Positions 18,756-27,367 of a stretch of 64,000 nt of DNA are shown one piece after another. The stretch comes from Pyxidicoccus sp. MSG2 (GTDB lineage Bacteria > Myxococcota > Myxococcia > Myxococcales > Myxococcaceae), in assembly GCF_026626705.1 (NCBI RefSeq), contig NZ_JAPNKC010000001.1:8326001-8390000 (forward strand). Direction: 5' to 3'. Within the stretch, counting starts at the first letter, position 1, and each line of letters opens with the position of its first letter. The notes under the pieces were generated by a model, which saw only the letters and a list, made by a program, of their open reading frames with translations, was not told the origin of the DNA and ran no database searches. The position numbers and the translations under genes are program-made.

Positions 18756-19943
18756 ATGCACGTGGACACGACACCTGGAGACTACGGGTCTCCGCGAGAC
18801 GAGCAGGAACTGGCGGCGGCCGCGGAAATCATGGTGCAGTCGTATGCGATGGCGCCGGCGGCGGCGACCACCTGGACACAGCGCGTGGGGGCGTCGAGCC
18901 TGCGGCTGATGCGCGAGGGCGGCCATGTCGCGGGGACACTCGTCTTCATTCCGATGGGCCAGTGGTACGGCGGGCGCAACGTGCCCATCGTGGGCATTGG
19001 CGGGGTGGGCGTGTCCCCCGTCCATCGCGGTCGCGGTACCGCCACGCGGATGATGCAGAACGTGCTGCGCGAGGCCCGCGCGACGGGAGCCCCGCTGTCC
19101 ACGCTCTATCCCGCCACGCAGCCGCTCTACCGGCGCGTGGGCTACGAGCACTCCGGCGCGCGGTACGAGGTTCGCCTCCAGGTGCCCATGCTGGACGTGA
19201 GCGAGCGCACCTTGTCGCTGCGGCCCATCGAGGCGAAGGACGAGGCGGCCATCGCCGCGAACTACCAGCGCTCGGCCCAGGCGCGGCAGGGCTGGCTTGC
19301 CCGGGGCCCCTATGTGTGGAGCCGCGTGTACGCGCCGCGCGACGGAACGGCGAGCGGCTACCTCGTGGAGGGCGCCTCCGGCGTGGAGGGGCACCTGTTC
19401 GTCGTGCGCAAGTCGCTCGCGGGCTGGAAGCAGGAGCTGTCCCTGTCGGATGTCGTGGCCAACACGCCCGCGGCGGCGCGGCACATCCTGAGCTTCCTGG
19501 GCGACCACCGCTCCCTGGTGACGGAGGCCGTGTGGTACGGCGGGGCGGATGACCCGCTGCTCATGCACGTGCGCGAGCAGACGTACACGGTGAAGCTGGA
19601 CATGCACTGGATGGTGCGCGTGCTGGACGTGGCGAAGGCGCTGGAGGCGCGCGGGTGGCCTTCGGGGCTGTCCGGGGCGCTGCACCTGGAGGTGGAGGAC
19701 GACCTGTTCCCGGAGAACCGCGGGCGCTTCGTGCTGGAAGTCTCGGACGGCGCGGCGCGCGTGCGGAAGGGTGGGGAGGGGAGTCTGCGCCTGGACGTGC
19801 GCGGACTGTCCCCGCTCTACACGGGCTACCAGTCCGCGGAGACGCTGCGGATGGCGGGCCTGCTGGACGCGGATGACGCCACGGTGCGCGCGGCGGTGTC
19901 CCTGTTCTCCGGCCCGCAGCCGACCATTCGCGACATGTTCTGA
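18756..19943 (+). CDS. Eis-like GNAT acetyltransferase
   Basis: 395 residues, the length of Eis-type proteins: N-terminal GNAT domain, a second degenerate GNAT domain, and a C-terminal sterol-carrier-like domain (about 290-390). The acetyl-CoA site is visible as VSPVHRGRGTATRMM at about residues 90-104, and TLYPATQPLYRRVGYE follows as usual in this family. The protein ends in phenylalanine (TIRDMF), consistent with the catalytic C-terminal carboxylate of Eis. Such enzymes acetylate amines, for example aminoglycosides or lysines; the substrate here is unknown. GGGAGGGG directly precedes the ATG at 18756. Its last 24 codons are duplicated 6 kb downstream. Confidence 0.85.
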   Translation: MHVDTTPGDYGSPRDEQELAAAAEIMVQSYAMAPAAATTWTQRVGASSLRLMREGGHVAGTLVFIPMGQWYGGRNVPIVGIGGVGVSPVHRGRGTATRMMQNVLREARATGAPLSTLYPATQPLYRRVGYEHSGARYEVRLQVPMLDVSERTLSLRPIEAKDEAAIAANYQRSAQARQGWLARGPYVWSRVYAPRDGTASGYLVEGASGVEGHLFVVRKSLAGWKQELSLSDVVANTPAAARHILSFLGDHRSLVTEAVWYGGADDPLLMHVREQTYTVKLDMHWMVRVLDVAKALEARGWPSGLSGALHLEVEDDLFPENRGRFVLEVSDGAARVRKGGEGSLRLDVRGLSPLYTGYQSAETLRMAGLLDADDATVRAAVSLFSGPQPTIRDMF

Positions 19944-19954
19944 GTCAGCGCTCG
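19871..19954. repeat. 84-bp direct repeat, left copy (3' end of the Eis-like gene)
   Basis: Covers the last 24 codons of the acetyltransferase gene, its stop and 11 further bases. It matches 25915-25998 with five mismatches (94% identity) at a constant offset of 6044 bases. The two copies bracket the PLD/LysM module. Confidence 0.9.
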
Positions 19955-19961
19955 GACTTCA

Positions 19962-19997
19962 GGCCCTGGCTCGCGGGAAGCGAGCGGGCTCAGGGCC
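19962..19997. terminator. two-part hairpin between convergent genes
   Basis: GGCCCTG (19962-19968) pairs with CAGGGCC (19991-19997). Inside, GCTCGC (19969-19974) pairs with GCGAGC (19980-19985) around a GGGAA loop, with GGGCT bulged out. It lies between the ends of the acetyltransferase and the PLD protein genes, so it may stop both transcripts. Confidence 0.55.
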
Positions 19998-19998
19998 C

Positions 19999-22900
19999 TC
20001 AGAGCCACGTGTAGTTGGGCATGCTCGGATTCGCGAGGAACGTCCGCAGGTTCGTCAGGGTCGGCGACAGCGGCACGGCGCGGCTGAACGGCAGGGCCGG
20101 GTTGCCTCCGCCAAGCGCAACAGCCGGGTTGTAGTACTCGTACGGGTAGAGACGGATCTGGCCCAATGCTGGCATGGCCATGCTTGCGAGGGCTGCCTGC
20201 TCCACATTCATGGGAGTCACCACCCCTCCGATATTCGTATTGAAGTGCGCGAGGAGGGACAAGACCGTGGTGGTCGTGATGGGCACGGAATGGATGAAGG
20301 CGCTGATCTCTCCGTCGTACTGCATGCTGCGGAAGGACCAGTTCGCCGAGCCCACCACGAGCCATTGGTCGTCGAAAGCGGCGACCTTCGAATGGGTGTA
20401 GATGGAGTTGGGGGTCGGTGGCGCTCCAGGATGGATGTACTTGGGGCAGTAGAAATGGATTGCGGACTCCACCGCGATGATCTGGTGAAACCGGACCACG
20501 ACCGCCCCCGCCCCGGAGTCGAAGGTCAGCGTGTCGTTCTCCAGCCAGCTCGTCGCAGTCGGTGCCCCCGGATTGTAGCAGTCGAACACCTGCCAGTTGG
20601 CCCCGCATGCCGCTCGCATGACGGTCACCGGGCCCGCGCCAATGTCGTAGACGACACGCGTACAGTAGGGCGCCGCCGGAGCCACGGTTCCGTCCTCGAA
20701 GGTGAGCGCGAAGTGCAGCCACGCCCGACGGGTCATGTAGCCTGACTTGCCGTCCATGGGGTCGGGCACGACGATGGCGACCCGGAGGTTGGCACCCACC
20801 GCCGAGCGGGCCCGGTGACGCGCGACGATGGCCTGCACCAGGTCCGGATCACAGAAGTGATAGTTCTCGAAGTAGATGTAGTTGTTCGCCGCGTTGATGC
20901 GCTCGATGACCGCGTCGCGGATGTGTGTGTATCGCGTCGTGCCCTCGGCCCGGGTGACGGCAATCTTCACCTCGGTGTTCTGCGCGTCGGCTGGCTGCAG
21001 CGTGGTGTTGTCGACGGTTTCGACCGTCCGGCGGCGGACCGTGGAGGACTCGAAGAACGTGAAGTCACGGGCGAGGAATTCACCGTTGTACCCATACACG
21101 TTCGCCAGGCCATACCACTCCGCCTCGAGCGCCCGGGTCCTGCGCCAGCGCCGCATCCACTCGCGTTCGATGTCATCGGTGGCCGGGCCACGGATGTAGA
21201 CGGCTGCGTCGTGCCAGGGCTGGCAGTGAGCGGCCAGCGGCGGGAAGGTATGGTCCTGCGACCCGAAGTAGCTGTTCGAGAGGTTCAAGCCGCCAATGGC
21301 GGCGTGACGCACACCCGCAACGGAGAAGATGGCGATCTTCTGGTGGATGGAAGAGCCCGTCTCACCTTCCGAGTGCTCGAAATAGACGCGAACACGCCCG
21401 GCGCCCTCCACCGCGGCCATGGCGACGTCCATGTCGTAGAGCTTCTTCGCCATGTCCTGGTTGGACGAGAACACGCCCTTGCCCATGTCGAACCGGCTCT
21501 CGAGCGCGTTGGGGCGCCAGAGGATGAACTCGACGTGGTGTCCGGCCCGGACCACCCGCTCGATGTAGTTGATGAGCCGGTGATTGGGCTGCTCCAGATT
21601 GGCCCGGGGGCCGACGGTGACGTCGTCGTGCGCATTCCAGAACGCAAGACGGACGTACGTGAGCCCCTTCGGGTCCGGTGGAGCCTGCCGCACCGTCTCG
21701 AAGCCGAGACGGAGGAAGTCGAAGAAGTTCTCTCCGTCCTGGATGAACTGGACGAAGTTCTGTCCCGTGGGGGTGTGCGGGGCGGCGACGTAGGTGAAGG
21801 CGTTCAACCGCGCGGGGCCGGGCGTCGGGTCTCCCGGGTTCTGCACCGCGATGGAGACCTGTCCGGCCGCGCGCGGGGGCACGCGACAGCGCAGCGTGGT
21901 GGCATTGACGTACTCGACGTCCGTCGCCTGGTGCCCGTCGACGAGGACCGTGGCCTTCTGGAGGAAGTCGGCGCCGGTGACGATGATGGCGCGTCCGCCC
22001 GTGATGGGGCCCATCGCCGGGTCCGCGTCCGCGGTGACGGTGGGCGCGTTCCGATACGTGAAGAGGTTGTTGCCGACGCTCGGAGCAGGCGCGCCGGGAT
22101 TGAGGACCGACACATGGACGGCGGCGTACGGAGGGCCTCCGGCCGCGGCCGGGGTCCTGGCCGTGAGGGTGGTCGGGGAGACGAAGACGACGTTCGTCGC
22201 CGCGACGTTGGCGATGAAGGCGCTGGCACCCTTCACGAAGCCCGTTCCGGTGATGGTGATGTCCGTACCGCCCGCGCTCGTCCCCGTCAGGGGTTGGATG
22301 CCGGTGACTGTCGCCGCGGGCTGGAACGTGTAGCCCTGGGTGTAGCTGCCGGCGCCCGAGTTCGTGACGACAACGTCCACCGGGCCGGCTGCATGCACCG
22401 GACTTGCGACGGTGAGCTGGGTTGCCGAGACGACCACCACGGGCGCGGCGGCGACCCCGTCGAAGCTCACCGCGGTGGTGCCATCGAAGCCCGAGCCATG
22501 GATGGTCACCGTGGTTCCCTGCGGACCGGCGTTCGGCTCTATCTTCGTGATGGCGGCATACTCGAAGCCGTTCACCCGCGTGACACCGTCGACGATGACG
22601 TCCACCTGGCCCGCCGCGTGCGCGGGCGTGGTGACCGTGAGGTCCGGGCCGGCAGCGGGCGCCGCCGCGTTACCACCGAATGTAATCGCCGCGCCGGGCA
22701 GGGGAGGGACCGGCAGGTGGATGCGCACGTTCTCGCCACCGGCCGGGAGCCCGCGTCGGGGCTCGATGCGAAAGTCGGCATAGGTGAAGCCATTGACGAG
22801 CGTGCCGGTGCCGCCGCCGTCGTTCTGGACCTCCACGTTCACCGCGCCGTTGGCGTGAGGGGGCACCGTGCAGCGTATCGCGGTGGCGGAGATGACGTTG

Positions 22901-24111
22901 ACGTCGGTGGCGTCGACTCCCCCGATTCGGACCGCCGCACCCTTTTCGAAGTGGGTCCCCTGGATGGTGACCTCCGTATCCTCGGGACCGTCCGGGGGCT
23001 CCACGGCCGTCACCGTCGCGAGCGCGACGAAGGTGAAGCCATTGGCCAGGACCGCCACCGGGTCGCCGAGGCTGTTCTGGACCGTGATGTTGACCGGTCC
23101 AGGCGGTCCTGCCGGTGTCGTCGCGGTGACGGTCATCGCGTCCACGAGGTGCCCGTTGAGCGCGGCCGTGCCTCCGAGCTGCACGCCATTCACCGCGAGC
23201 GTGAGCAACCCGCGCCCCTTGATGGTCACCGCGGTCCCACCGGCCGCGGGGCCCTTCGCGGGCTCGATGCCGAGGACCTCCGAGCTGCCGTACTCGAAGC
23301 CGTCCAGGGTCCCGGTGGAGAGGACCACCGCCGGAGCCGGAGTCGCGCCCCCGACAGGCGGCAGCGCGGGGTTCGTCACCCGGACTGCGACGCGGCCCGC
23401 GAGGTGTGCAGGCGTCTGGGCCACGAGCTCGGTCGACGAGTTGAAGGCGACAGCGGCGGCTGCCACGCCCCCGAAGTCGACTGCCGAGTTGGGCACGAAG
23501 TGTCGCCCGGTGATGGTGACACTCGTGCCACCGCCGGGCCGGCCTTTCGCCGGTGAAAGCGCGCTGATCAGCGGCTCACAGAAGTGGAACCCGAAGGGGA
23601 AGGCGAGGTTGTCTCCCGGGTTCAACACGCACACCTGCGTTGGACCGAGCGCATGCTGCTGGAGGGTGCAGGTGATGACCTTGGCCGAGACGCGGTTCAC
23701 CGCCAGCGCCGCGATGTCGGCAAGGCCAGCGGGGCGAACGACGACCTGCGCGCCCATGGGAAAGCCTTCGCCGTTGATTGTCACGGCGCCGCCAGCGGTC
23801 GGGAGCAGGTTCGGCTCGATGCTCTTGATGACGGCGTAGTACTGGAATTGAGTGGCCCATGTGGCGGTCGGCCCGCCGTCGTAGAGGTATCCAGGGTCGT
23901 TCGTCACCGAGACGGTGACCGGTCCAGCCACGGGCTGCGCCGGCACGGTGACCGTCAGGGTCGTCGAATTGACTCGCAGTACCTTCGGCGCTTTCTGGTT
24001 CCCGAACTTCACGCGCACGGACACGGCGAAGTCCGTTCCGGTGATGGTGACGACAGCGCCGCCGGTGACCCTGTCCAATGCCTGCGCTACGTTCGTGACA
24101 GAGAGTGCCAA
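19999..24111 (-). CDS. nine-repeat IPT/TIG protein with C-terminal phospholipase-D domain
   Basis: 1370 residues. Residues 1 to about 830 are nine Ig-like IPT/TIG repeats of about 80-95 residues, each with a GxxVTIxGxxF-type strand and a VxVxNPG-type end. The C-terminal 540 residues form a PLD-like domain. Its second HKD motif is intact (HSKVAAFD at 1240-1247, followed by GSANWS). The first keeps H923 and K925 but has serine at 930 where the aspartate should be. There is no signal peptide, so export by Sec is unlikely. The start is a TTG with GGAGG four bases upstream. It is the last gene of a three-gene unit with LysM and T6SS-associated-type proteins, so a lipid-attacking effector is plausible. 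A non-toxic nuclease or transferase role is not excluded. Confidence 0.8.
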   Translation of the reverse strand: MALSVTNVAQALDRVTGGAVVTITGTDFAVSVRVKFGNQKAPKVLRVNSTTLTVTVPAQPVAGPVTVSVTNDPGYLYDGGPTATWATQFQYYAVIKSIEPNLLPTAGGAVTINGEGFPMGAQVVVRPAGLADIAALAVNRVSAKVITCTLQQHALGPTQVCVLNPGDNLAFPFGFHFCEPLISALSPAKGRPGGGTSVTITGRHFVPNSAVDFGGVAAAAVAFNSSTELVAQTPAHLAGRVAVRVTNPALPPVGGATPAPAVVLSTGTLDGFEYGSSEVLGIEPAKGPAAGGTAVTIKGRGLLTLAVNGVQLGGTAALNGHLVDAMTVTATTPAGPPGPVNITVQNSLGDPVAVLANGFTFVALATVTAVEPPDGPEDTEVTIQGTHFEKGAAVRIGGVDATDVNVISATAIRCTVPPHANGAVNVEVQNDGGGTGTLVNGFTYADFRIEPRRGLPAGGENVRIHLPVPPLPGAAITFGGNAAAPAAGPDLTVTTPAHAAGQVDVIVDGVTRVNGFEYAAITKIEPNAGPQGTTVTIHGSGFDGTTAVSFDGVAAAPVVVVSATQLTVASPVHAAGPVDVVVTNSGAGSYTQGYTFQPAATVTGIQPLTGTSAGGTDITITGTGFVKGASAFIANVAATNVVFVSPTTLTARTPAAAGGPPYAAVHVSVLNPGAPAPSVGNNLFTYRNAPTVTADADPAMGPITGGRAIIVTGADFLQKATVLVDGHQATDVEYVNATTLRCRVPPRAAGQVSIAVQNPGDPTPGPARLNAFTYVAAPHTPTGQNFVQFIQDGENFFDFLRLGFETVRQAPPDPKGLTYVRLAFWNAHDDVTVGPRANLEQPNHRLINYIERVVRAGHHVEFILWRPNALESRFDMGKGVFSSNQDMAKKLYDMDVAMAAVEGAGRVRVYFEHSEGETGSSIHQKIAIFSVAGVRHAAIGGLNLSNSYFGSQDHTFPPLAAHCQPWHDAAVYIRGPATDDIEREWMRRWRRTRALEAEWYGLANVYGYNGEFLARDFTFFESSTVRRRTVETVDNTTLQPADAQNTEVKIAVTRAEGTTRYTHIRDAVIERINAANNYIYFENYHFCDPDLVQAIVARHRARSAVGANLRVAIVVPDPMDGKSGYMTRRAWLHFALTFEDGTVAPAAPYCTRVVYDIGAGPVTVMRAACGANWQVFDCYNPGAPTATSWLENDTLTFDSGAGAVVVRFHQIIAVESAIHFYCPKYIHPGAPPTPNSIYTHSKVAAFDDQWLVVGSANWSFRSMQYDGEISAFIHSVPITTTTVLSLLAHFNTNIGGVVTPMNVEQAALASMAMPALGQIRLYPYEYYNPAVALGGGNPALPFSRAVPLSPTLTNLRTFLANPSMPNYTWL

Positions 24112-24156
24112 TTCGCCTCCGATGAAACTACGTCGAGCAGGGAGCCATCCGGTACT

Positions 24157-25374
24157 TCAAGGCGAGTACAGCTTCGCGAGCTGCGTCCGGGTCGGTTCAT
24201 CGATTTCGCCCGACTCACGCAGGCCGTACTTCTTCTGGAACTCAGCGAGCGCGCGGCGGGTCAGCGGGCCCACTTCGTTGCGCTCCGAGCCGCACCAGAA
24301 CCCGAGATTGAAGAGCCGCCCCTGGACGCCGGAAATCGTCTCGAGCGGGTCCAGGTGCGCGAACCGGAAATGATAGGTCTCGGGATGGGGCTCGGTGGCC
24401 AGCGTGAGCTCCATCGTCACCGCTTCGGCCGGGACGGCCTCGTCGAGCGCCCCGGCGCCATCCGTCTTCCCGGTCCAGGAATGCTCCGACCCGTCGCGGG
24501 TGGTCACCGTGATGAGGAAGCCAAGCCCGGAGCGTGCGGCGCCCTCCTCATCCTGGAAGCGCAGGCGTGCTCGCGCCTCGGCCCGCTCGCAGCGGAGCCG
24601 CGCCTCCTGACCGGTGCCGACCTCCACGAGGGTCGGCTGGCTCTCCGTCAGGTTGACGACGTCGTCGGGGGCGAGCACATCGGGGCTGCGCTGCCCCTGG
24701 TGGAGGTCGGGGTTGTTCTTCCACAGGGTCTGTGAGTCGAGGCCCAATCGGACGGCGAGCGTCCAGAGGGATTCGCCCTGCGCCACCTTGTATCGCCCCG
24801 ACTCACCGGACGTGGAGGGCGCGGCCCACGCCGCATCGAAGGCCGAAGTCGCGCGGTCCCCCGGGAGCGGCCCGGTGCCTTCGAGCGCCCACGTGCCGAC
24901 GCCGAGGGCCCGCACCTGATGGGTATCGGAGTCGAGCAGGCCTTCGAAGCGGACCCGTCCCTGGGAGTCCGCTCGCAGGGTGAGGATGCCGGCCTTCCCC
25001 TTGCGGCGGAGCTCGACGACGGCGCCCGCGACGGGGCCGTCATCGCTGGTGAGCACCACCTCGACCGCGTGGTTCGGGTGCTTCAGGGGGCAGCGTTGGA
25101 CGGCGCTGCCCACCTCGCCTTCCAGCTTGGAGGAGGCGGCGTCGGCGGCCCGAAGGCGCGCGGCGCGCGCGCGTGACGCGTCCTCCGCGGGGGGCTCTTC
25201 GGGCTTCCAGATTTCGTGCGGACCGAAGCTCGTGCGCCAGTCCCGAAGCAGGTCCTCCGGCGCCGTACCCGTGCCGCTGAAGACCTCCGGCGAGGTGACC
25301 TCGCTGCTGGAGCCGGATGCGTGCGGCTCGTGGTGCGGGGACCAACTCGCGAAGCCGTCGTCAGAGGTTGCCAT
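24157..25374 (-). CDS. LysM and peptidoglycan-binding domain protein
   Basis: 405 residues, no signal peptide. Residues 1-90 are low-complexity and acidic. About 95-165 resemble a carboxypeptidase-regulatory-like (Ig-like) domain starting at VEVVLTSDDGPVAGAVVELR. A LysM domain lies at about 193-240 (YKVAQGESLWTLAVRLGL), another beta-rich region at 245-330, and a PG_binding_1 domain at about 340-400 (VQGRLFNLGFWCGSE). Proteins of this build are often encoded beside VgrG/PAAR genes in myxobacterial type VI loci, where they probably dock effectors or bind cell wall; that is known from context, not biochemistry. It starts two bases after the upstream gene's stop codon and precedes the PLD protein. 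Confidence 0.75.
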   Translation of the reverse strand: MATSDDGFASWSPHHEPHASGSSSEVTSPEVFSGTGTAPEDLLRDWRTSFGPHEIWKPEEPPAEDASRARAARLRAADAASSKLEGEVGSAVQRCPLKHPNHAVEVVLTSDDGPVAGAVVELRRKGKAGILTLRADSQGRVRFEGLLDSDTHQVRALGVGTWALEGTGPLPGDRATSAFDAAWAAPSTSGESGRYKVAQGESLWTLAVRLGLDSQTLWKNNPDLHQGQRSPDVLAPDDVVNLTESQPTLVEVGTGQEARLRCERAEARARLRFQDEEGAARSGLGFLITVTTRDGSEHSWTGKTDGAGALDEAVPAEAVTMELTLATEPHPETYHFRFAHLDPLETISGVQGRLFNLGFWCGSERNEVGPLTRRALAEFQKKYGLRESGEIDEPTRTQLAKLYSP

Positions 25375-25376
25375 GG

Positions 25377-25769
25377 TTACATCCCCAGCACTTGTCTTTG
25401 CGTGGCCTTCGTTGCCGACTGCTCGAGCGATTGGAGGCAGCGCTCGTGAACGCGCGCCAGACGCGCGCTGGGGCTGCCCGTCGGCTCACGGAGCAGCTTC
25501 GCGGGCCATCCCAGCTCGGTATCGAAGGACCAGCCGAAGCACGCGGCCAGCTCGAGATAGCGGGCGCAGTCCCGGCGTGACGAGATTCCGTACTCCGCCG
25601 CCCGGTCGAGACAGCGCTCGAGCTCCTCACCCAGCTCCCAGTCCTGCAACGCCGCCAGCTCACCCGGAAAGTGGGTGCGGAGGTGGGTCATCATCTCCAC
25701 CACGAACTGTTGCAGGCGTGCTCGAGAGAGGGAGCGCAGCTGACTGTCACGGATCTTCAGATGCACCAC
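25377..25769 (-). CDS. small protein of a type VI secretion-associated family, function unknown
   Basis: About 130 residues, largely helical, soluble. The start HLKIRDSQLRSLSRARLQQF followed by MMTHLRTHFP and later AAEYGISSRRDCARYLELA matches a family I know from myxobacterial loci with VgrG and LysM-domain proteins, often described only as hypothetical. I choose the GTG at 25769 because GAGGAG is immediately upstream and family members begin there; an in-frame ATG at 25826 adds 19 residues but has no ribosome site. It is the first gene of the module. The role may be as an effector chaperone or adaptor; this is inference. Confidence 0.6.
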   Translation of the reverse strand: MVHLKIRDSQLRSLSRARLQQFVVEMMTHLRTHFPGELAALQDWELGEELERCLDRAAEYGISSRRDCARYLELAACFGWSFDTELGWPAKLLREPTGSPSARLARVHERCLQSLEQSATKATQRQVLGM

Positions 25770-25882
25770 GCTCCTCGCAGGACGTTCACGCGGAGTCCTG
25801 GTCGCCTGGAAAAATACTACTTCCATGACGTTCGAGCGATAGGAATCGAGTCCGGCATCAGCGCGCGCCAATCTGTCCACTG

Positions 25883-25909
25883 AATTGCATCTTAGATACA
25901 ATAGCAATT
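25883..25909. promoter_or_regulatory. AT-rich island with inverted repeat upstream of the accessory module
   Basis: AATTGC (25883-25888) and GCAATT (25904-25909) are inverted around 15 bases. This stretch is strikingly AT-rich against its surroundings and abuts the right-hand 84-bp repeat. It lies upstream of the three-gene module and may hold its promoter or operator. No clear -35/-10 pair was found. Confidence 0.4.
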
Positions 25910-25914
25910 GAGGT

Positions 25915-25998
25915 GGATGACTCCACGGTGCGCGCGGCGGTGTCCCTGTTCTCCGGCCCGCAGCCGACCCTCCGCGGCATGTTCTGGGTCAGCGCTCG
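25915..25998. repeat. 84-bp direct repeat, right copy (Eis-like gene remnant)
   Basis: A copy of the 3' end of the acetyltransferase gene without its body. The TGA stop has become TGG. The last ten bases are also the 3' end of the marR gene (stop at 25989-25991). It marks the right boundary of the inserted module. Confidence 0.9.
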
Positions 25999-26531
25999 CC
26001 GCCAGGCGGCTCCACGCGGTGCAGCTCCTCGGAGAGCGCGGTGAGCAGCTCCCGCGCCTCCGTCAGGGACTCCGCTGGCATGCGCAGGAGCAGCCGCTGG
26101 GTGGCGGCCTCGACGGTGCCGGTGGCTGGGATGACCAGCGCGCTTCCCGGCCCGGTCACGAAGAGCAGCGCCCGGCGCATGTCACCCGGGTCGTCCTGGC
26201 GCACCAGATAGCCTCGCTTCACCAGCCGCTTCACCACGCCGGTGAGGGTGCTGGGGTGGACGTGGAGGACGCTCGCGAGCCGGGTGGCGGTGATGCCAGG
26301 GGACTGCTCCACCAACTGGAGCACCAGCCGCTGGAGGTCCGTCAGTCCCAGCACGGCCTCCATTCCCTTCGAGGCGGTGCTCAGGCCCTGGGCCACCGCC
26401 CACAGCAGCCGCATGAACTCCAGCACCTCGCCCAGGTCCGGCTGCGCGGGCACGGCGCCCGTGGAGCGGGCCGTGGCGACACGCCTCGCCTTCATGGGCA
26501 GGGGCTGACCCACCGGGGTTTCACGGGTCAT
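25989..26531 (-). CDS. MarR-family transcriptional regulator
   Basis: 180 residues. The winged helix is at about 75-150: LQLVEQSPGITATRLASVLH with the recognition helix VHPSTLTGVVKRLVKRGYL and the wing VRQDDPGDMRR. N- and C-terminal helices give the usual dimer interface. Targets and ligand are not evident. The start overlaps the DUF3014 gene stop as ATGA, so it is translated from the same message. Its stop codon lies in the right-hand 84-bp repeat, implying that before the insertion it ended directly against the acetyltransferase gene. Confidence 0.88.
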   Translation of the reverse strand: MTRETPVGQPLPMKARRVATARSTGAVPAQPDLGEVLEFMRLLWAVAQGLSTASKGMEAVLGLTDLQRLVLQLVEQSPGITATRLASVLHVHPSTLTGVVKRLVKRGYLVRQDDPGDMRRALLFVTGPGSALVIPATGTVEAATQRLLLRMPAESLTEARELLTALSEELHRVEPPGGER

Positions 26532-27340
26532 GGCTGCCCGGCCTGCTCGGGTGAAGGCAGGCCCAGGGCTCCGGCCAGCTCCGAGAGCTTCGCCTGCACC
26601 TTGCGCATGTTCTCCGGCCCCATGCGCAGCAGGTGCTTCTCGGCGCCGCCCAGGGCCTCCAGGCGCGGGTCCGCATAGACGTAGAGCGCGCCCTTCGGGG
26701 TGAGCTCCACCGGGCCGCGAGGCACCTCGACGCGGGTGAGCCTGCCAATGGCCTGGGCCAGGGCCTGCTTCAGGCTCCGCCCGGGCGGGGCCATCTCCGC
26801 GTGGGCCGCGTCCAGCAGCGGCTCGAGCTCCTGGTACACGCGCTGCACGCCCTTCACGTCCACCGAGGCCAGGGCCCGGACGACGCCGTCGTAGCGGGCC
26901 TGTCCCTCCGGCGCCATGACGGTCCGCCCGGCGCGCTTCACGACGCGAAAGCCTCCGGTGGGCGCCATGAAGGACAGCGGCGCACGCGGGCTCTGTCCCT
27001 CGGCGACGAGGTTCGTGGCGGCGGTGAAGCGGCGGACGAGGTCCTCGGCGGACAGCCAGCGCAGGAAGTCCGCGTCGCTGGAGAGTCCACGCAGCAGCTC
27101 CCTCACGCGCGGGTCGGTTCCGGACAGCTGCACCGCTGGAGGGGCGGGGACGGCCGCGACGGGTGCCGCCTGCTCGGGCACCGGGGCGGGCGCGGGGGCG
27201 GGCTCGGGCGCGCGCAGCAGGTATGCGGCCACGCCTCCGACGAGCAGCACCACGACCAGGGCGGTGGCCACCAGCGGCCCGCGAGAGGAACGGGTGGATG
27301 GGACGGACGACGGCGTGGGCGCGTTCTCAGGGGTGTTCAT
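26528..27340 (-). CDS. DUF3014 membrane-anchored protein
   Basis: 270 residues. A short cytoplasmic start is followed by one membrane helix at about 22-42 (LVATALVVVLLVGGVAAYLL), a proline/alanine-rich spacer (about 47-75), and a DUF3014 domain (about 78-255) with RELLRGLSSDADFLRWLSAE and NLVAEGQSPR typical of the family. The domain should face the periplasm. No function is known for DUF3014. It lies between an OmpA-like lipoprotein gene and marR on the same strand, 27 bases after the former. Confidence 0.8.
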   Translation of the reverse strand: MNTPENAPTPSSVPSTRSSRGPLVATALVVVLLVGGVAAYLLRAPEPAPAPAPVPEQAAPVAAVPAPPAVQLSGTDPRVRELLRGLSSDADFLRWLSAEDLVRRFTAATNLVAEGQSPRAPLSFMAPTGGFRVVKRAGRTVMAPEGQARYDGVVRALASVDVKGVQRVYQELEPLLDAAHAEMAPPGRSLKQALAQAIGRLTRVEVPRGPVELTPKGALYVYADPRLEALGGAEKHLLRMGPENMRKVQAKLSELAGALGLPSPEQAGQP

Positions 27341-27367
27341 GGGTGTTCTCGGGCGGGGAGGGAAGGG

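Noticed and set aside
25377..25826. ATG start at 25826 for the small module protein
   Set aside because: No ribosome site there, whereas GAGGAG directly precedes the GTG at 25769 and family similarity begins there.
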